Source: Cytobacillus firmus
GTDB taxonomy: Bacteria > Bacillota > Bacilli > Bacillales > Cytobacillaceae
DNA: 64,000 nucleotides
Reading direction: 5' to 3'
Assembly: GCF_023657595.1 (NCBI RefSeq)
Contig: NZ_CP098323.1
Coordinates: 830,001-894,000, forward strand
Each line of letters opens with the position of its first letter. The first letter of the stretch is position 1. Of the stretch, positions 43,254 through 52,242 are shown piece after piece. A program made the position numbers and the translations under genes. The notes below the pieces were generated by a model. The model saw nothing but the letters and a program-made list of their open reading frames with translations. It searched no databases and was not told where the DNA came from.

Positions 43254-44046
43254 ACAACTTACTGAACAAGATCATGAAATGTGTTTCAGCCTTTTAAAAC
43301 AGCAGCCGGCTGAGAATCTGTTCATTATTGGAGATATTGAAGCATACGGCTATGAACAGGACTTTCAAAAGGTGTGGGGGGACTTTGGGGAAGATGGCAG
43401 ATTAAAGGCCGTTTTATTAAAATATGAAGAAAATTTCATCCCATATACAGCAGGAGACTTTGACGCCAAGGGTTTTGCGGAGATAATGCTTGAGGACCCG
43501 AACTTTGGAATGATGTCCGGCCTGAAAGCTGTTACGGCGAAAATTGAACCTTATGTATCACACCGCATAAAAAGAAAGCGGGAAACCTATTATGCAAAAT
43601 GCACAAAGTTAAATGCAGAAGGGGTTGAAGTATCAGCGGTGTGCAAGGCTGTTCCTGAAGATGCAGAACAGCTTGTTGAGCTTCTGAACAGCATTCCAGA
43701 ATTCAGCGATTCCGCCATTACCGTTGAACGAAAAAGCAGGGTGCTAAAGGATGGCTCATCCCGTTCCTTTTTTATCAAAGAGGATGGTAAGATGGTCAGC
43801 ACTGCTTCAACGACAGCTGAAAACTCCCTTTCAGCCATGGTTGTAGGTGTAGCAACAGACAGTGAATTCAAAAAGAAGGGATATGCTACTCAGTGCATGG
43901 TCAAGCTCTGCCGCCAGCTTCTTTCGGAAAATAAAGAGCTGTGCCTGTTTTATGATAACCCGGCAGCAGGCGCGATCTATAAACGCATCGGATTTGAAGA
44001 TATAGGTTTTTGGATGATGTACACGATAGAGAAGAAAATGTCCTGA
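43246..44046 (+). CDS. GNAT-family N-acetyltransferase, two-domain
   Basis: A 266-aa protein; the C-terminal half is a typical GNAT domain (VVGVATDSEFKKKGYATQCMV, with the acetyl-CoA loop near 208-220, then NPAAGAIYKRIGF). The N-terminal half resembles the FR47/ZsfB-type extension of long GNATs. It is coupled to the DinB gene by an eight-base overlap, so the two may act on the same compound. The acceptor is unknown. Confidence 0.83.
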   Translation: MIRQLTEQDHEMCFSLLKQQPAENLFIIGDIEAYGYEQDFQKVWGDFGEDGRLKAVLLKYEENFIPYTAGDFDAKGFAEIMLEDPNFGMMSGLKAVTAKIEPYVSHRIKRKRETYYAKCTKLNAEGVEVSAVCKAVPEDAEQLVELLNSIPEFSDSAITVERKSRVLKDGSSRSFFIKEDGKMVSTASTTAENSLSAMVVGVATDSEFKKKGYATQCMVKLCRQLLSENKELCLFYDNPAAGAIYKRIGFEDIGFWMMYTIEKKMS

Positions 44047-44066
44047 TAATCCAGGGCATTTTTTTG
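44038..44066 (+). terminator. Probable terminator after the GNAT gene
   Basis: TGTCCTG and CCAGGGCA form an imperfect hairpin followed by a run of seven T residues. Confidence 0.6.
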
Positions 44067-44179
44067 TGGGAAAATTTCAAAAAAATTCGTCGAATAGGAC
44101 ATATATCACCGAATTAATTTTTAAGCTTCCATAAAATAGGGTTTGGGGAATTGTTGAATATTTTATGGGAGGGGTAGAA

Positions 44180-44731
44180 ATGTATCAGCTTATCGCCATG
44201 TATGCGACTGTTTTCTTTGTTTTCCTGCTGGCGCTGGCTTTTGCGTTTGTTTACGGCGAATCCAAGCGCAGCGGTGAATATAGCGCCATTCAGGAAAAAG
44301 GATATAAAATAAGGAAATTCTATTTTCTCGGACTTATTGCAATAATGGCTTTTGCCACAATTATGACGCTTGGCAGGCTGCCGTATGACCGGAATCAGGC
44401 AGAAGCGGAAGGGTTTAGTGAAACGAAGGTAGTGAAGGTAACCGGAATCCAATATGCGTGGGAGATGAGCGAGGAAAGGTTCGAAGTTGGGGACACAGTT
44501 CAATTTGATGTGACAGCTTCGGATGTTACCCACGGTTTCGGCTTATACAATGAAAAAATGGAGCTTGTCGCACAGACTCAGGCCATGCCTGAATATACAA
44601 ATACCGTTTATTATACGTTTGAAGAGCCTGGAACTTATCAAATATTATGTCTTGAATATTGTTCAACAGGCCATCATGTGATGGTCAAAAAAATTGTTGT
44701 TGAGCCGGAAGGGGGAAGCTCTGATGAATGA
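44180..44731 (+). CDS. CuA-containing subunit II of a heme-copper oxidoreductase
   Basis: A 183-aa protein with two membrane segments (about 4-25 and 46-66) and a C-terminal cupredoxin domain outside the membrane. All CuA ligands are present: His118 (VTHGF), Cys157, Glu159, Cys161, His165 and Met168 (CLEYCSTGHHVM). It would receive electrons from cytochrome c. RBS GGAGGGG. It overlaps the catalytic subunit gene by eight bases. Databases would call it cytochrome c oxidase subunit II of the ba3 type; see the next gene for a different reading. Confidence 0.9.
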   Translation: MYQLIAMYATVFFVFLLALAFAFVYGESKRSGEYSAIQEKGYKIRKFYFLGLIAIMAFATIMTLGRLPYDRNQAEAEGFSETKVVKVTGIQYAWEMSEERFEVGDTVQFDVTASDVTHGFGLYNEKMELVAQTQAMPEYTNTVYYTFEEPGTYQILCLEYCSTGHHVMVKKIVVEPEGGSSDE

Positions 44732-46190
44732 TGCGATTCACCCTTTAGCCAGGAAAGCAGTGATATGGCACCTGGCTGTGACGGCACTTGTTTTAATTCT
44801 TATGATGATCTTTGGGGTTATTATGCTGATGAATCAGGGGGAAATGATCAGCATCACACCGCAATGGTTTTATAAAATCATGACTGCACACGGTACAGGC
44901 ATGGTTGGCATCGCGGCATTGGGAGGAACGGCTATTCTATGGTACTTCCTGTCTAAATACGTGAAGCTTAACCCTGCCATTCTCATTGTAAACTTTGTCC
45001 TTTTTTTAACCGGAGTCACGATGGTCCTCATCGCCATTTTCGTCTTTGACTTTTCAGATGGATGGACGTTCTTATATCCGCTTCCTGCCCAGTCAGCTAA
45101 AATGTACGGGGCAGCAGGGGCAGTTTTCTTCTTATCAGGCATGCTGATTCTCGGCATTGGCTTTTTACTCCTGTACATGTATCTGGCTGCAAGGCTGACA
45201 GCAGTTTATGGGGGCATCGGAAAGGCGCTCGGATGGGATATCATTTTCAGGGGGAAGAAAGGATACGGACCGCCTGCTGCTGTCGTGGCGACAGCCATGG
45301 TTATCATCACCAACTCGACTGCACTGCTGGCAGGTGCCACGGTGCTGGCCGCATCATTGGTGAATATTATGAATCCGGCCATTACGATAGATCCGCTGCT
45401 TGCCAAGCATCTTACCTATGCGTTCGGCCATATCTTTGCCAACTGCACAATCTATATGGCTGTTATTGCCGTCTATGAGGTCCTGTCAGAATATACAAAA
45501 CGGCCGTGGAAAGCTAACAAAGTCTTTTTAATTGCTTGGAACTGCTCCACACTTTTTACCTTAATGATTTATACGCATCATTTGCTGATGGACTTTGCAG
45601 TGCCAAAATGGATGCTCATCATCGGGCAGGTGTTTTCCTATGCTAACGGCTTGCCCGTTATGGTCGTTACGGCCTACGGTGCACTTATGATTGTCTACCG
45701 TTCGCGGATGAAATGGGACTTTGCCTCAAGCCTGTTTTTCCTTTCCATGTTCGGATGGGTGGCAGGAGCCATTCCGGCCATCATTGATGCCACGATTGTT
45801 GTCAATCATGTGATGCATAACACGAAATGGGTTCCAGGCCATTTCCATACATATATGGGAATGGGGGTAGTCGCTATGATTATCGGATTTATGTATTATT
45901 TCAATAAAACCGAAGGCAATCAGCAGCACAGGGGAATCGATACATTCACCATTACGCTCTATTTTGCGTTTTTTACGGGTCTGGTGGGCTCATTCCTTTA
46001 CGCCGGCGGAATCAGTGCTCCTAGAAGATGGGCAGAGCACCTGCCGCAATGGGTACTGTCCGACCAGGTTGGCGCAGTCAGCGGAATCTTTATCGTTCTG
46101 GCTGCGATCATCTTCACCGCAAGGTTTTTTGCTGGGTTAAGAAGTGTCGGCACAAAAGTTCCTTATCATAAAAAATCAGCAGCTGGCTGA
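44724..46190 (+). CDS. Heme-copper oxidoreductase subunit I, ba3-like; nitric oxide reductase candidate
   Basis: A 488-aa, about 12-13-helix protein with all metal ligands of the superfamily: His56 (MTAHGTG) and His375 for low-spin heme, His236, His285 and His286 for the active-site metal, and His373 (PGHFH) for high-spin heme. In oxygen reductases of types A and B the active-site His is followed four residues later by the cross-linked Tyr (HPxVY). Here the sequence is HIFAN, so position +4 is Asn240. NO reductases of this superfamily lack that Tyr. Start at 44724 after GGAAGGGGG. Electrons come from the CuA subunit. No assembly genes adjoin. Confidence 0.85.
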   Translation: MNDAIHPLARKAVIWHLAVTALVLILMMIFGVIMLMNQGEMISITPQWFYKIMTAHGTGMVGIAALGGTAILWYFLSKYVKLNPAILIVNFVLFLTGVTMVLIAIFVFDFSDGWTFLYPLPAQSAKMYGAAGAVFFLSGMLILGIGFLLLYMYLAARLTAVYGGIGKALGWDIIFRGKKGYGPPAAVVATAMVIITNSTALLAGATVLAASLVNIMNPAITIDPLLAKHLTYAFGHIFANCTIYMAVIAVYEVLSEYTKRPWKANKVFLIAWNCSTLFTLMIYTHHLLMDFAVPKWMLIIGQVFSYANGLPVMVVTAYGALMIVYRSRMKWDFASSLFFLSMFGWVAGAIPAIIDATIVVNHVMHNTKWVPGHFHTYMGMGVVAMIIGFMYYFNKTEGNQQHRGIDTFTITLYFAFFTGLVGSFLYAGGISAPRRWAEHLPQWVLSDQVGAVSGIFIVLAAIIFTARFFAGLRSVGTKVPYHKKSAAG

Positions 46191-46274
46191 TGATTGAGGC
46201 TCTGGAGATCACTCTTCAGGGTTTTTTATGGTACACTAATAATTGGGAAAATTCTAAAATTATAAAGGTGATCC

Positions 46275-47500
46275 ATGAAACAATTTAACTGGAAATTGGC
46301 GTCAATGCTGCTGGCGGGAATAGGGATATCCAAATTAGGAGATTTAATATTTACCTGATTGCTATTAATTTGATTGTCTATGACATGACCGGATCAGCAG
46401 CTGCTGTGGCAGGATTATGGATTATAGGTCCCATTACTTCCGTTATAACCAATTCATGGAGCGGAGGCATGATTGACCGGAAAAACAAAAAGAGCATTAT
46501 GATTTGGACTGATATGGCCAGAGCCCTGGGTGTAGCTCTGATACCATTTCTCGGAAGCATAGGCTTCATTTATGCAGCCCTTTTTCTCATCAGCATAGCG
46601 AAGGCACTATTCATGCCGGCTTCCGCCACGTATATAGCCAAGCTGGTTCCGATTCAAAGCAGAAAAAGGTTCAACTCTATCAACAGTCTTGTTGCTTCAG
46701 GTGCTTTTATCGTGGGACCAGCCATCGCAGGCGGATTATTTCTGATTGGAACCATTGACACAGCTGTCTTTTTAAATGCGGCTTCCTTTGTTTTTTCAGC
46801 TGTCATCATATGGCTGCTGCCGGACATGGATAAAGATCTGGGGGAGGCTTCAATCAAAACGTCAGCCTATGAAACTCTCCGGGATGATTGGAAGCAGGTC
46901 ATTGCATTTGGCAGGAGAGAGGCTTTTTTCATCTCTGTCTACGGTTGCTTCCAGGCATTTGGTTTGTTCTCTCTCGCAATGGATTCCCAGGAGGTTGTTT
47001 ATATTCAGGATGTTGTGGGGCTGACAGAAGCGGATTATAGTTTCCTTGTCAGCATCAGCGGAATTGGTTTTGCGCTCGGAGCTCTCTTTATCACCATCGT
47101 TTCAAAAATGCTCAGCATCAAACAGCTCATGGGCTACGGCATGCTTTTGACAGCGGCAGGTTATCTGATTTATGCAGTGGCAGACTCCTTCATGATGGTT
47201 GTCATTGGGTTTACGGTACTTGGCATTTTTAATGCTTTCTCAAGTTCGGGTTACCAAACCTTTTATCAGAATAATATACCTGTGGAAATCATGGGCAGAA
47301 TGACCAGCGTGATTGGTGTCATTCAAAGCATTGCCCAGATTTTCCTGCTCATCGGTATCGGTGTTCTTGGTGATCTGTTTCCGCTCCGCTATACGATTGT
47401 CATTTTGGCAGCCCTGAATTTACTTCTTTCTCTATATGTCTGCTTTCAGCTTTTAAAGCCGGGGAAGCAGCAGTATTTTTCAGAAACAACGTCCGCTTAA
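46275..47500 (+). pseudogene. MFS transporter gene with a one-base frameshift near codon 24
   Basis: An ATG with a good RBS (AAAGGTG) at 46275 encodes MKQFNWKLASMLLAGIGISKLGD, a normal first helix of an MFS protein, then meets a stop at 46356-46358. The next frame continues at once with IYLIAINLIVYDMTGSAAAVAG and runs to 47500 through the remaining helices, with the loop motif GGMIDRKNKKSIM. Adding one T to the TTT run at 46343-46345 would restore a protein of about 408 aa (LGDFNIYLIAIN). It is either a recent pseudogene or a sequencing error. The downstream frame alone would lack helix 1. Confidence 0.82.
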
Positions 47501-47502
47501 AA

Positions 47503-47531
47503 AAAAGCGCCGACCCAAAAGGACCGGCACT
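47503..47531 (-). terminator. Terminator of the Ca/Na antiporter gene
   Basis: On the minus strand GTGCCGGTCC and GGGTCGGCGC form an imperfect hairpin followed by eight T residues. Confidence 0.75.
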
Positions 47532-47535
47532 GATA

Positions 47536-48492
47536 TTAATTACGCATTATGATATAAATCAAATACATAATGTAAGAGGCTGCGAGAAAACCCCCTTCAT
47601 ATTTTCCAACGGCATAATGGCTTCTTGAAAAGATAAGGAGCACGAATGTAATTAGAATTAAGATTGTAATATCGATGAACATTTTAGGGTCTACAGGAAG
47701 CGGGGAGATGGAAGCCGATGCCCCAAGGACGAAAAGGATGTTAAAGATATTGCTTCCTACGATATTTCCTAAAGCAATTTCACTCTCTTTTTTTATGGCT
47801 GCGGCGACAGATGTCACCAGCTCGGGCAGAGAAGTCCCGATGGCTACAATCGTTAAGCCGACCAATGTTTCACTCATCCCCAATGATAAAGCAATTTCCG
47901 TACTGCTTTTAACAACCAGGTCGCCGCCAAAAATAATGGCAGCCAATCCGGCAATCGTCAAAAGACTTTGCTTTGTCCATTGGGCAGTACTTGTTTTGAC
48001 AGGAGAAGACCCTGTGCTGCTTCGGTTCTCCCGGGCCACTTCAAATAAGTAGTACATGAATACAGCAAATATCAGCAGCAGCACGAGACCATCACTGCGG
48101 GAAACCATATTGCTGCTGATAGAGTCAAGATATGCATCATTGATGAAAATCATAAGAGCAGCTGTGGCAAGCAAAGTAAAGGGAATCTCCTTGCGGATGG
48201 TTGCACTTTCGACTTTTAAAGGAAAAATCATGGCGGTCACACCGACCACCAGCGTGATATTAAAAATATTACTGCCGACAACATTTCCTATAGCCACATC
48301 GGCATTTCCATCCAGCGCAGCCAGAATGCTGACAGTGGCTTCAGGTGAACTCGTTCCAAATGCAACGATTGTCAGCCCAACCAGCAGCGGGGAAATCTTT
48401 AGGAACCCCGCAATTTTTGAAGCGCCATCCACAAAAAAGTTTGCCCCTGCAATCAATAAAGAAAATCCAATAATTAAAAGTATATATGACAC
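47536..48492 (-). CDS. Calcium/sodium antiporter, YrbG-like (CaCA family)
   Basis: A 318-aa protein with ten predicted helices. The two inverted alpha-repeats that define the family are visible: GTSSPEATVS...GNVVGSNIFN (about 47-80) and GTSLPELVTS...GNIVGSNIFN (about 215-250). It exchanges cytosolic Ca2+ for Na+ or H+. GTG start; the RBS AGGAGGTGA lies somewhat far upstream (about 12 bases). Monocistronic. Confidence 0.92.
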   Translation of the reverse strand: MSYILLIIGFSLLIAGANFFVDGASKIAGFLKISPLLVGLTIVAFGTSSPEATVSILAALDGNADVAIGNVVGSNIFNITLVVGVTAMIFPLKVESATIRKEIPFTLLATAALMIFINDAYLDSISSNMVSRSDGLVLLLIFAVFMYYLFEVARENRSSTGSSPVKTSTAQWTKQSLLTIAGLAAIIFGGDLVVKSSTEIALSLGMSETLVGLTIVAIGTSLPELVTSVAAAIKKESEIALGNIVGSNIFNILFVLGASASISPLPVDPKMFIDITILILITFVLLIFSRSHYAVGKYEGGFLAASYIMYLIYIIMRN

Positions 48493-48561
48493 CTTAACGA
48501 GTCACCTCCTGTTTTTACTATGATTACCCAATTATGGATTCAATTAAAAGCCGTTGCGGAT

Positions 48562-49290
48562 TCATTTGATATCCGCCTCTTCTTTCATTACCTTATACCA
48601 GCTTTCTGTTTCTGCGGAATCTTTGCTGTTCACAAAGATTTTCTCATTTTTAAGTTCAATGTATAGAATCGGCGTATGGCCTTTTTGTATGAATAATAAG
48701 CTGCTGCCATAGCCAGTCACTTTAAAATGCCCCTGTGAAAGGGTGGGGAGGCCGATTCCATTCTGCTTCCAGGTTACCTCAGGCATCTCCTCCAATAATT
48801 GAACAGACTGAATATCCCGATAATCCCATTTGTCTCCGTACATTCCGGAGATTTCAAATGAATCCTCTGTTAATGCCATTTCATAGCCTTTCTGGCTGGA
48901 GACAGTCAGGTAAATGAGGGGGCCAAGTGTCACAATAAAAAGAATGAGAGCGATGATATAACTTCGTTTTCTTTTAGACGGCACTTCATATTTCGATAAG
49001 TAGATGAATCCCCCAAGCAAAACAATCATCATAAAGCCGAACTGCACTTCCATTGCAAATCTGAATCCGGTGAATGATAAAGGCAGTAGCACCAGCATCC
49101 CGATAGCAGTGCCAATGAGCAGGCTGCCGGTTTTTTGCGGATAACCGCTGTTAATTAATTGTTCTTGTTCAATCTCCGGCCGCGAGGCAAATCCGGAAAT
49201 GAGCCAGTAAGCTTTTTTGAATCGTACAGCCCATCCCAGAATCAGGAAGAGCAGAATCACAGAAATCTGTGTAATGACAAGTCCAATCAT
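48562..49290 (-). CDS. DUF3784-like membrane protein with PH-like C-terminal domain
   Basis: A 242-aa protein. The N-terminal part (1-70) resembles DUF3784, with one helix and a short amphipathic stretch; two or three more helices follow (about 55-75, 80-98, 108-128). The C-terminal 100 residues form a small beta-rich domain (WDYRDIQSVQLLEEM; ILYIELKNEKIFVNS) like bacterial PH domains. Function is unknown. Minus-strand RBS AAGGAGG. Confidence 0.68.
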   Translation of the reverse strand: MIGLVITQISVILLFLILGWAVRFKKAYWLISGFASRPEIEQEQLINSGYPQKTGSLLIGTAIGMLVLLPLSFTGFRFAMEVQFGFMMIVLLGGFIYLSKYEVPSKRKRSYIIALILFIVTLGPLIYLTVSSQKGYEMALTEDSFEISGMYGDKWDYRDIQSVQLLEEMPEVTWKQNGIGLPTLSQGHFKVTGYGSSLLFIQKGHTPILYIELKNEKIFVNSKDSAETESWYKVMKEEADIK

Positions 49291-49345
49291 GGCAAAAACC
49301 TCCTTGTTATTCTTTACGGATAAAGCGGCCGTTTTGTTTCGGTTT

Positions 49346-49354
49346 TGGTATAAT
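49346..49354 (+). promoter_or_regulatory. Extended -10 promoter
   Basis: TGGTATAAT gives the extended TGN element plus a perfect -10, 43 bases before the small membrane protein start. No clear -35 is seen. Confidence 0.5.
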
Positions 49355-49396
49355 AATAAGACAGCTTTTTAGTTTCAAGTAAGAGGAGGCACACCC

Positions 49397-49621
49397 TTGA
49401 AAAACAAAAACATTTTATTCTATATATTAGTAGCGCTCTTGATCACTACCGTTGTCAGCATTGTCATGGGCTACCACAACTTCGGCTTTGGGGTAGGCTT
49501 TCTGTTCGCATTTCTTTCGCTTTCAACAGGATATTTCTATTCCATGAAAAACCGCGAATACATGCATCAGAATTACCATGCCGACTATGTGGACCGCTTG
49601 AAAAACGATAAAAAGATTTAA
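49397..49621 (+). CDS. Small membrane protein of unknown function (74 aa)
   Basis: A 74-aa protein with two hydrophobic helices (about 6-25 and 28-48) and a charged tail. TTG start after AGAGGAGG and an extended -10 promoter upstream make it a convincing gene. I do not recognise the family. It sits 70 bases before the exonuclease gene in the same direction and might be co-transcribed with it. Confidence 0.7.
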   Translation: MKNKNILFYILVALLITTVVSIVMGYHNFGFGVGFLFAFLSLSTGYFYSMKNREYMHQNYHADYVDRLKNDKKI

Positions 49622-49691
49622 TAGCGGTTCCGCTGGCATTCAGCACTCCTCTATTATATGCTTAATTTAAAATCAATAGAGGAGGCAGGCA

Positions 49692-50300
49692 ATGAAAAAC
49701 AAGGAAAATATGGGATTGCTGCTGGATGTGGAAACAACGGGGCTAGGACCAAATTCCGATGAAATCATTGAATTGGCATTAAAGTTATTTTCATACCGTG
49801 CCGACACAGGGGAGATTCTTGATATAAAGGATAAATCCTCATTCCTGCGGGAACCCATCAGCAAATCGGCCAAAAACAATTACAGCCGTGCATTCAGAGT
49901 CCATGGGATTCCTTATGAAGCTGTCAGCGGAAAAAGCTTTGATGATATCAAAATAAAAAAATACTTCTTTCACGCTGATTCGGTTTTCGCTCATAATGCA
50001 TCCTTTGACCGCAGCTTTTTATACCGGATGTATCCGGAAGATATTAACGAATTAAAATGGTACTGCACGATGAGAAGTGTTCCTTGGAAAGAATACGGCT
50101 TTACAGACAGCCGGCTGCTAACGCTTATTCAATCCCACCGCATCGCAGACAGCCAGACACACCGCGCCATGGATGATATTACATACCTCTTAGAACTGCT
50201 GAAAAAAAGAAATCCGGCCGGTGACTTCTATATGCGTGATGTTCTGGCAAAAGGACCAATGAGAAAATACCAGCCAGCAGCTCAGGGCCGGCTTGGCTAA
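49692..50300 (+). CDS. DEDDh-family 3'-5' exonuclease (DnaQ-like)
   Basis: A 202-aa exonuclease. Acidic metal-binding residues are in LLLDVETTGLG (Asp12, Glu14), in AHNASFDRSFL and in HRAMDD, which also supplies the catalytic His of the DEDDh type. Such proteins trim DNA or RNA 3' ends, as DnaQ or oligoribonuclease-like enzymes. The sequence is separate from PolC proofreading. RBS GAGGAGG. It ends at a bidirectional terminator. Confidence 0.87.
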   Translation: MKNKENMGLLLDVETTGLGPNSDEIIELALKLFSYRADTGEILDIKDKSSFLREPISKSAKNNYSRAFRVHGIPYEAVSGKSFDDIKIKKYFFHADSVFAHNASFDRSFLYRMYPEDINELKWYCTMRSVPWKEYGFTDSRLLTLIQSHRIADSQTHRAMDDITYLLELLKKRNPAGDFYMRDVLAKGPMRKYQPAAQGRLG

Positions 50301-50312
50301 AAGTCTATACAG

Positions 50313-50345
50313 AAAAAGAGTGCATCCTTTTTGGCACTCTTTTTC
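50313..50345. terminator. Bidirectional terminator
   Basis: AAAAAGAGTGC pairs with GCACTCTTTTT, between the exonuclease and the convergent kinase gene. Confidence 0.9.
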
Positions 50346-51599
50346 TTATTCATTTTTCAGCAAAGGCAGTATGATGTTCACTGTCGTCCCCTTGCCGATT
50401 TCGCTATCATACTCTATTGTTCCGTGCATTTCACGGATAATTTTGTTCGTAACCATGCTCCCCAGGCCAGTCCCCTTTGTTTTCGTTGTGTAGAAAGGCA
50501 AACCGATATTTTCCAGCTGCTCGGAGGTCATGCCCCGTCCGTTATCCGTAATTGTCAATTTAACGGTATTATGAAAATAATCTGCTGAAGTAATGATTGA
50601 GATTTTTCCTTTTTCCTGAACCGATTCAATTCCATTCTTGATTATATTCATGAGGGCCTGTTTTAGGTGGTCTTCATCACCTCTCACATAAAATGGCCCT
50701 TTATTCCCGTACTCAATCACTACATTTGAATAAGAGGCAAGCGGCCTCATGAGCAGGACGCAATCCTGAATCACCTCATGCAGGGGAACATTAGCCAGTT
50801 GGAACTGTTCGGGCTTTGAAACTTTAAGATAGTTGGTAATGATGCTGTTTGTGCGATCCAGTTCTTCAATTATGAGAGGGGAGAACTTTTTAAAGTTCTC
50901 ATCCGCCGTATCCTGGCTCAAATATTGAATGAAGCCCCTTACAGTTGATAAAGGATTCCTAATTTCATGGGCAATCGAAGCTGCCAGCTGGCCGACCATT
51001 GTAAGCTTATCCATATATACCATTTCACTGATCTGTTTATTCGTTCTGAAAAGACTCTCGATTATAAAAACAAGAGCAATAAATGTCAGGTAAAATGCCG
51101 CGAAATAGGTCAGATAAAAAAAGGTGTCCAGAAACATGACGGCTGTCGCAAGAATGGCTATATATAAGTAAAAATAAAAAAAGAGAATAAATGAACCTGT
51201 TATCAACCGGTGTTTAGAATTAAGAAACACTCTTCTTAAGGAAAATGTAATCACAAAGGATAAAATAGAAACCAATATTCCAATATAAATAAACTGGCCG
51301 CCTATTACATAGCGGGCAATGACGGTACTCAGCATCACAATGGATCCCGGCAGCCACCCTACATAGAGTGTCACAATCATGATCGCGACCATGCGCAAAT
51401 CAAAATGGGTTTCCCCCAGTGTTTCAATGGGGTAAAACATACACAGAAGTGCCCCGAATGAGCCAAGCAGGCCGTAAATCAATTTTTGCTTAAAGGTAAG
51501 GGGGGCCTTTGTCTGATAAGGAAAAAGTAAATTTCCGTTAAACGTAAATGAAAATAGTATCGTAATATTTACCAGTAAAGGTTTAATCAGTGTAACCAA
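50346..51599 (-). CDS. KinB-like membrane sensor histidine kinase (paralogue 2)
   Basis: A 417-aa kinase with the same plan as the protein at 34263-35522. Six membrane helices hold FDLRMVAIMIVTLYVGWLPG, followed by H-box ASIAHEIRNPLSTVRG (about 206-221), N-box LMNIIKNGIESV, and G-boxes DNGRGMT and GTGLGSMV. TTG start behind GGAGGAG. It also lacks an adjacent response regulator, so it likely feeds the Spo0 phosphorelay. Two such paralogues in one 17-kb stretch suggest ancestral duplication. Confidence 0.87.
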   Translation of the reverse strand: MVTLIKPLLVNITILFSFTFNGNLLFPYQTKAPLTFKQKLIYGLLGSFGALLCMFYPIETLGETHFDLRMVAIMIVTLYVGWLPGSIVMLSTVIARYVIGGQFIYIGILVSILSFVITFSLRRVFLNSKHRLITGSFILFFYFYLYIAILATAVMFLDTFFYLTYFAAFYLTFIALVFIIESLFRTNKQISEMVYMDKLTMVGQLAASIAHEIRNPLSTVRGFIQYLSQDTADENFKKFSPLIIEELDRTNSIITNYLKVSKPEQFQLANVPLHEVIQDCVLLMRPLASYSNVVIEYGNKGPFYVRGDEDHLKQALMNIIKNGIESVQEKGKISIITSADYFHNTVKLTITDNGRGMTSEQLENIGLPFYTTKTKGTGLGSMVTNKIIREMHGTIEYDSEIGKGTTVNIILPLLKNE

Positions 51600-51638
51600 T
51601 AGTCTCCTCCGTGAGTTATCAAATTAAAAGGCCGCTCC

Positions 51639-51836
51639 TTATGGGCGCAGGATTTGTTTTACCCGGCCAACCTGACCATCCTCAAGCCTTACTTTAATGC
51701 CATGCGGATGGGAAGGGGACTTCGTTAAAATGTCTTTCACGATTCCTTCTGTCAGAGCACCTGTCCGCTGATCCTTTTTAAGAACGATCTTCACCTTTAA
51801 CCCTGGCGCTATGGCAGCGCGATTCTGACCTTCCAT
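51639..51836 (-). CDS. ywbE: YwbE family protein
   Basis: A 65-aa basic protein that matches the conserved YwbE family (PGLKVKIVLKKDQRTGALTEG; SHPHGIKVRLEDGQVGRV), a small beta-barrel of unknown role. The ATG overlaps the stop of the preceding 62-aa gene by one base (TAATG), so it is translated by coupling. Nucleic-acid binding is possible from the charge and fold. Confidence 0.9.
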   Translation of the reverse strand: MEGQNRAAIAPGLKVKIVLKKDQRTGALTEGIVKDILTKSPSHPHGIKVRLEDGQVGRVKQILRP

Positions 51837-52024
51837 TACACACCCGTCCGTTTCCGCTGATTATTGGTCTTCTTAGTCTGCTGGCTTTTCAGTGCTTTCG
51901 TGGATTTAACAGGGGTATTATTAAACGCTCCGCCTGACTGACCCTGCTTTTTATTCATAAGCTGCTGTTTCATTGCTTCTTTAAGGCTGATTTTTTTTGG
52001 TGCATTATCTTCTATATTAGTCAT
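51836..52024 (-). CDS. Small basic hypothetical protein (62 aa)
   Basis: A 62-aa, Lys/Gln/Asn-rich protein with no hydrophobic segment, probably largely disordered after residue 25. A clear RBS (AAAGGAGA) and a one-base stop/start overlap with ywbE show it is translated. The N-terminal KKISLKEAMKQQLMNKKQ may form a helix. I know no function; the partnership with ywbE suggests a shared one. Confidence 0.7.
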   Translation of the reverse strand: MTNIEDNAPKKISLKEAMKQQLMNKKQGQSGGAFNNTPVKSTKALKSQQTKKTNNQRKRTGV

Positions 52025-52191
52025 GTTAGAGTCTCCTTTATTTACATATCCCTCTATTATAAATCATTAACCTGTTAAAGGAAATTTCTCAGTGAAATAA
52101 TCTTTTCACCTGTAACTTTTTTGAAAAATAAGTCTTTAGTATCACGAACTTCTATATGAAACCATGCTTTCTTCCTATTTAGAATATACTG

Positions 52192-52207
52192 AATATTATA
52201 TAATATT
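52192..52207. promoter_or_regulatory. 16-bp AT-only palindrome in the M6 protease promoter region
   Basis: AATATTAT and ATAATATT meet without spacer and include a TATAAT -10-like hexamer, 36 bases before the start codon. It may just be an AT-rich promoter. Confidence 0.35.
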
Positions 52208-52242
52208 TAGATTACAGAAATAGATTATAGGGAGTGAGTATA

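Noticed and set aside
44694..44723. Upstream start for heme-copper subunit I
   Set aside because: The longer frame has no RBS; the ATG at 44724 follows GGAAGGGGG at good spacing.
52150..52175. PlcR box upstream of the M6 protease
   Set aside because: Only one half (TATGAAA) is present; the second half of the palindrome is missing.
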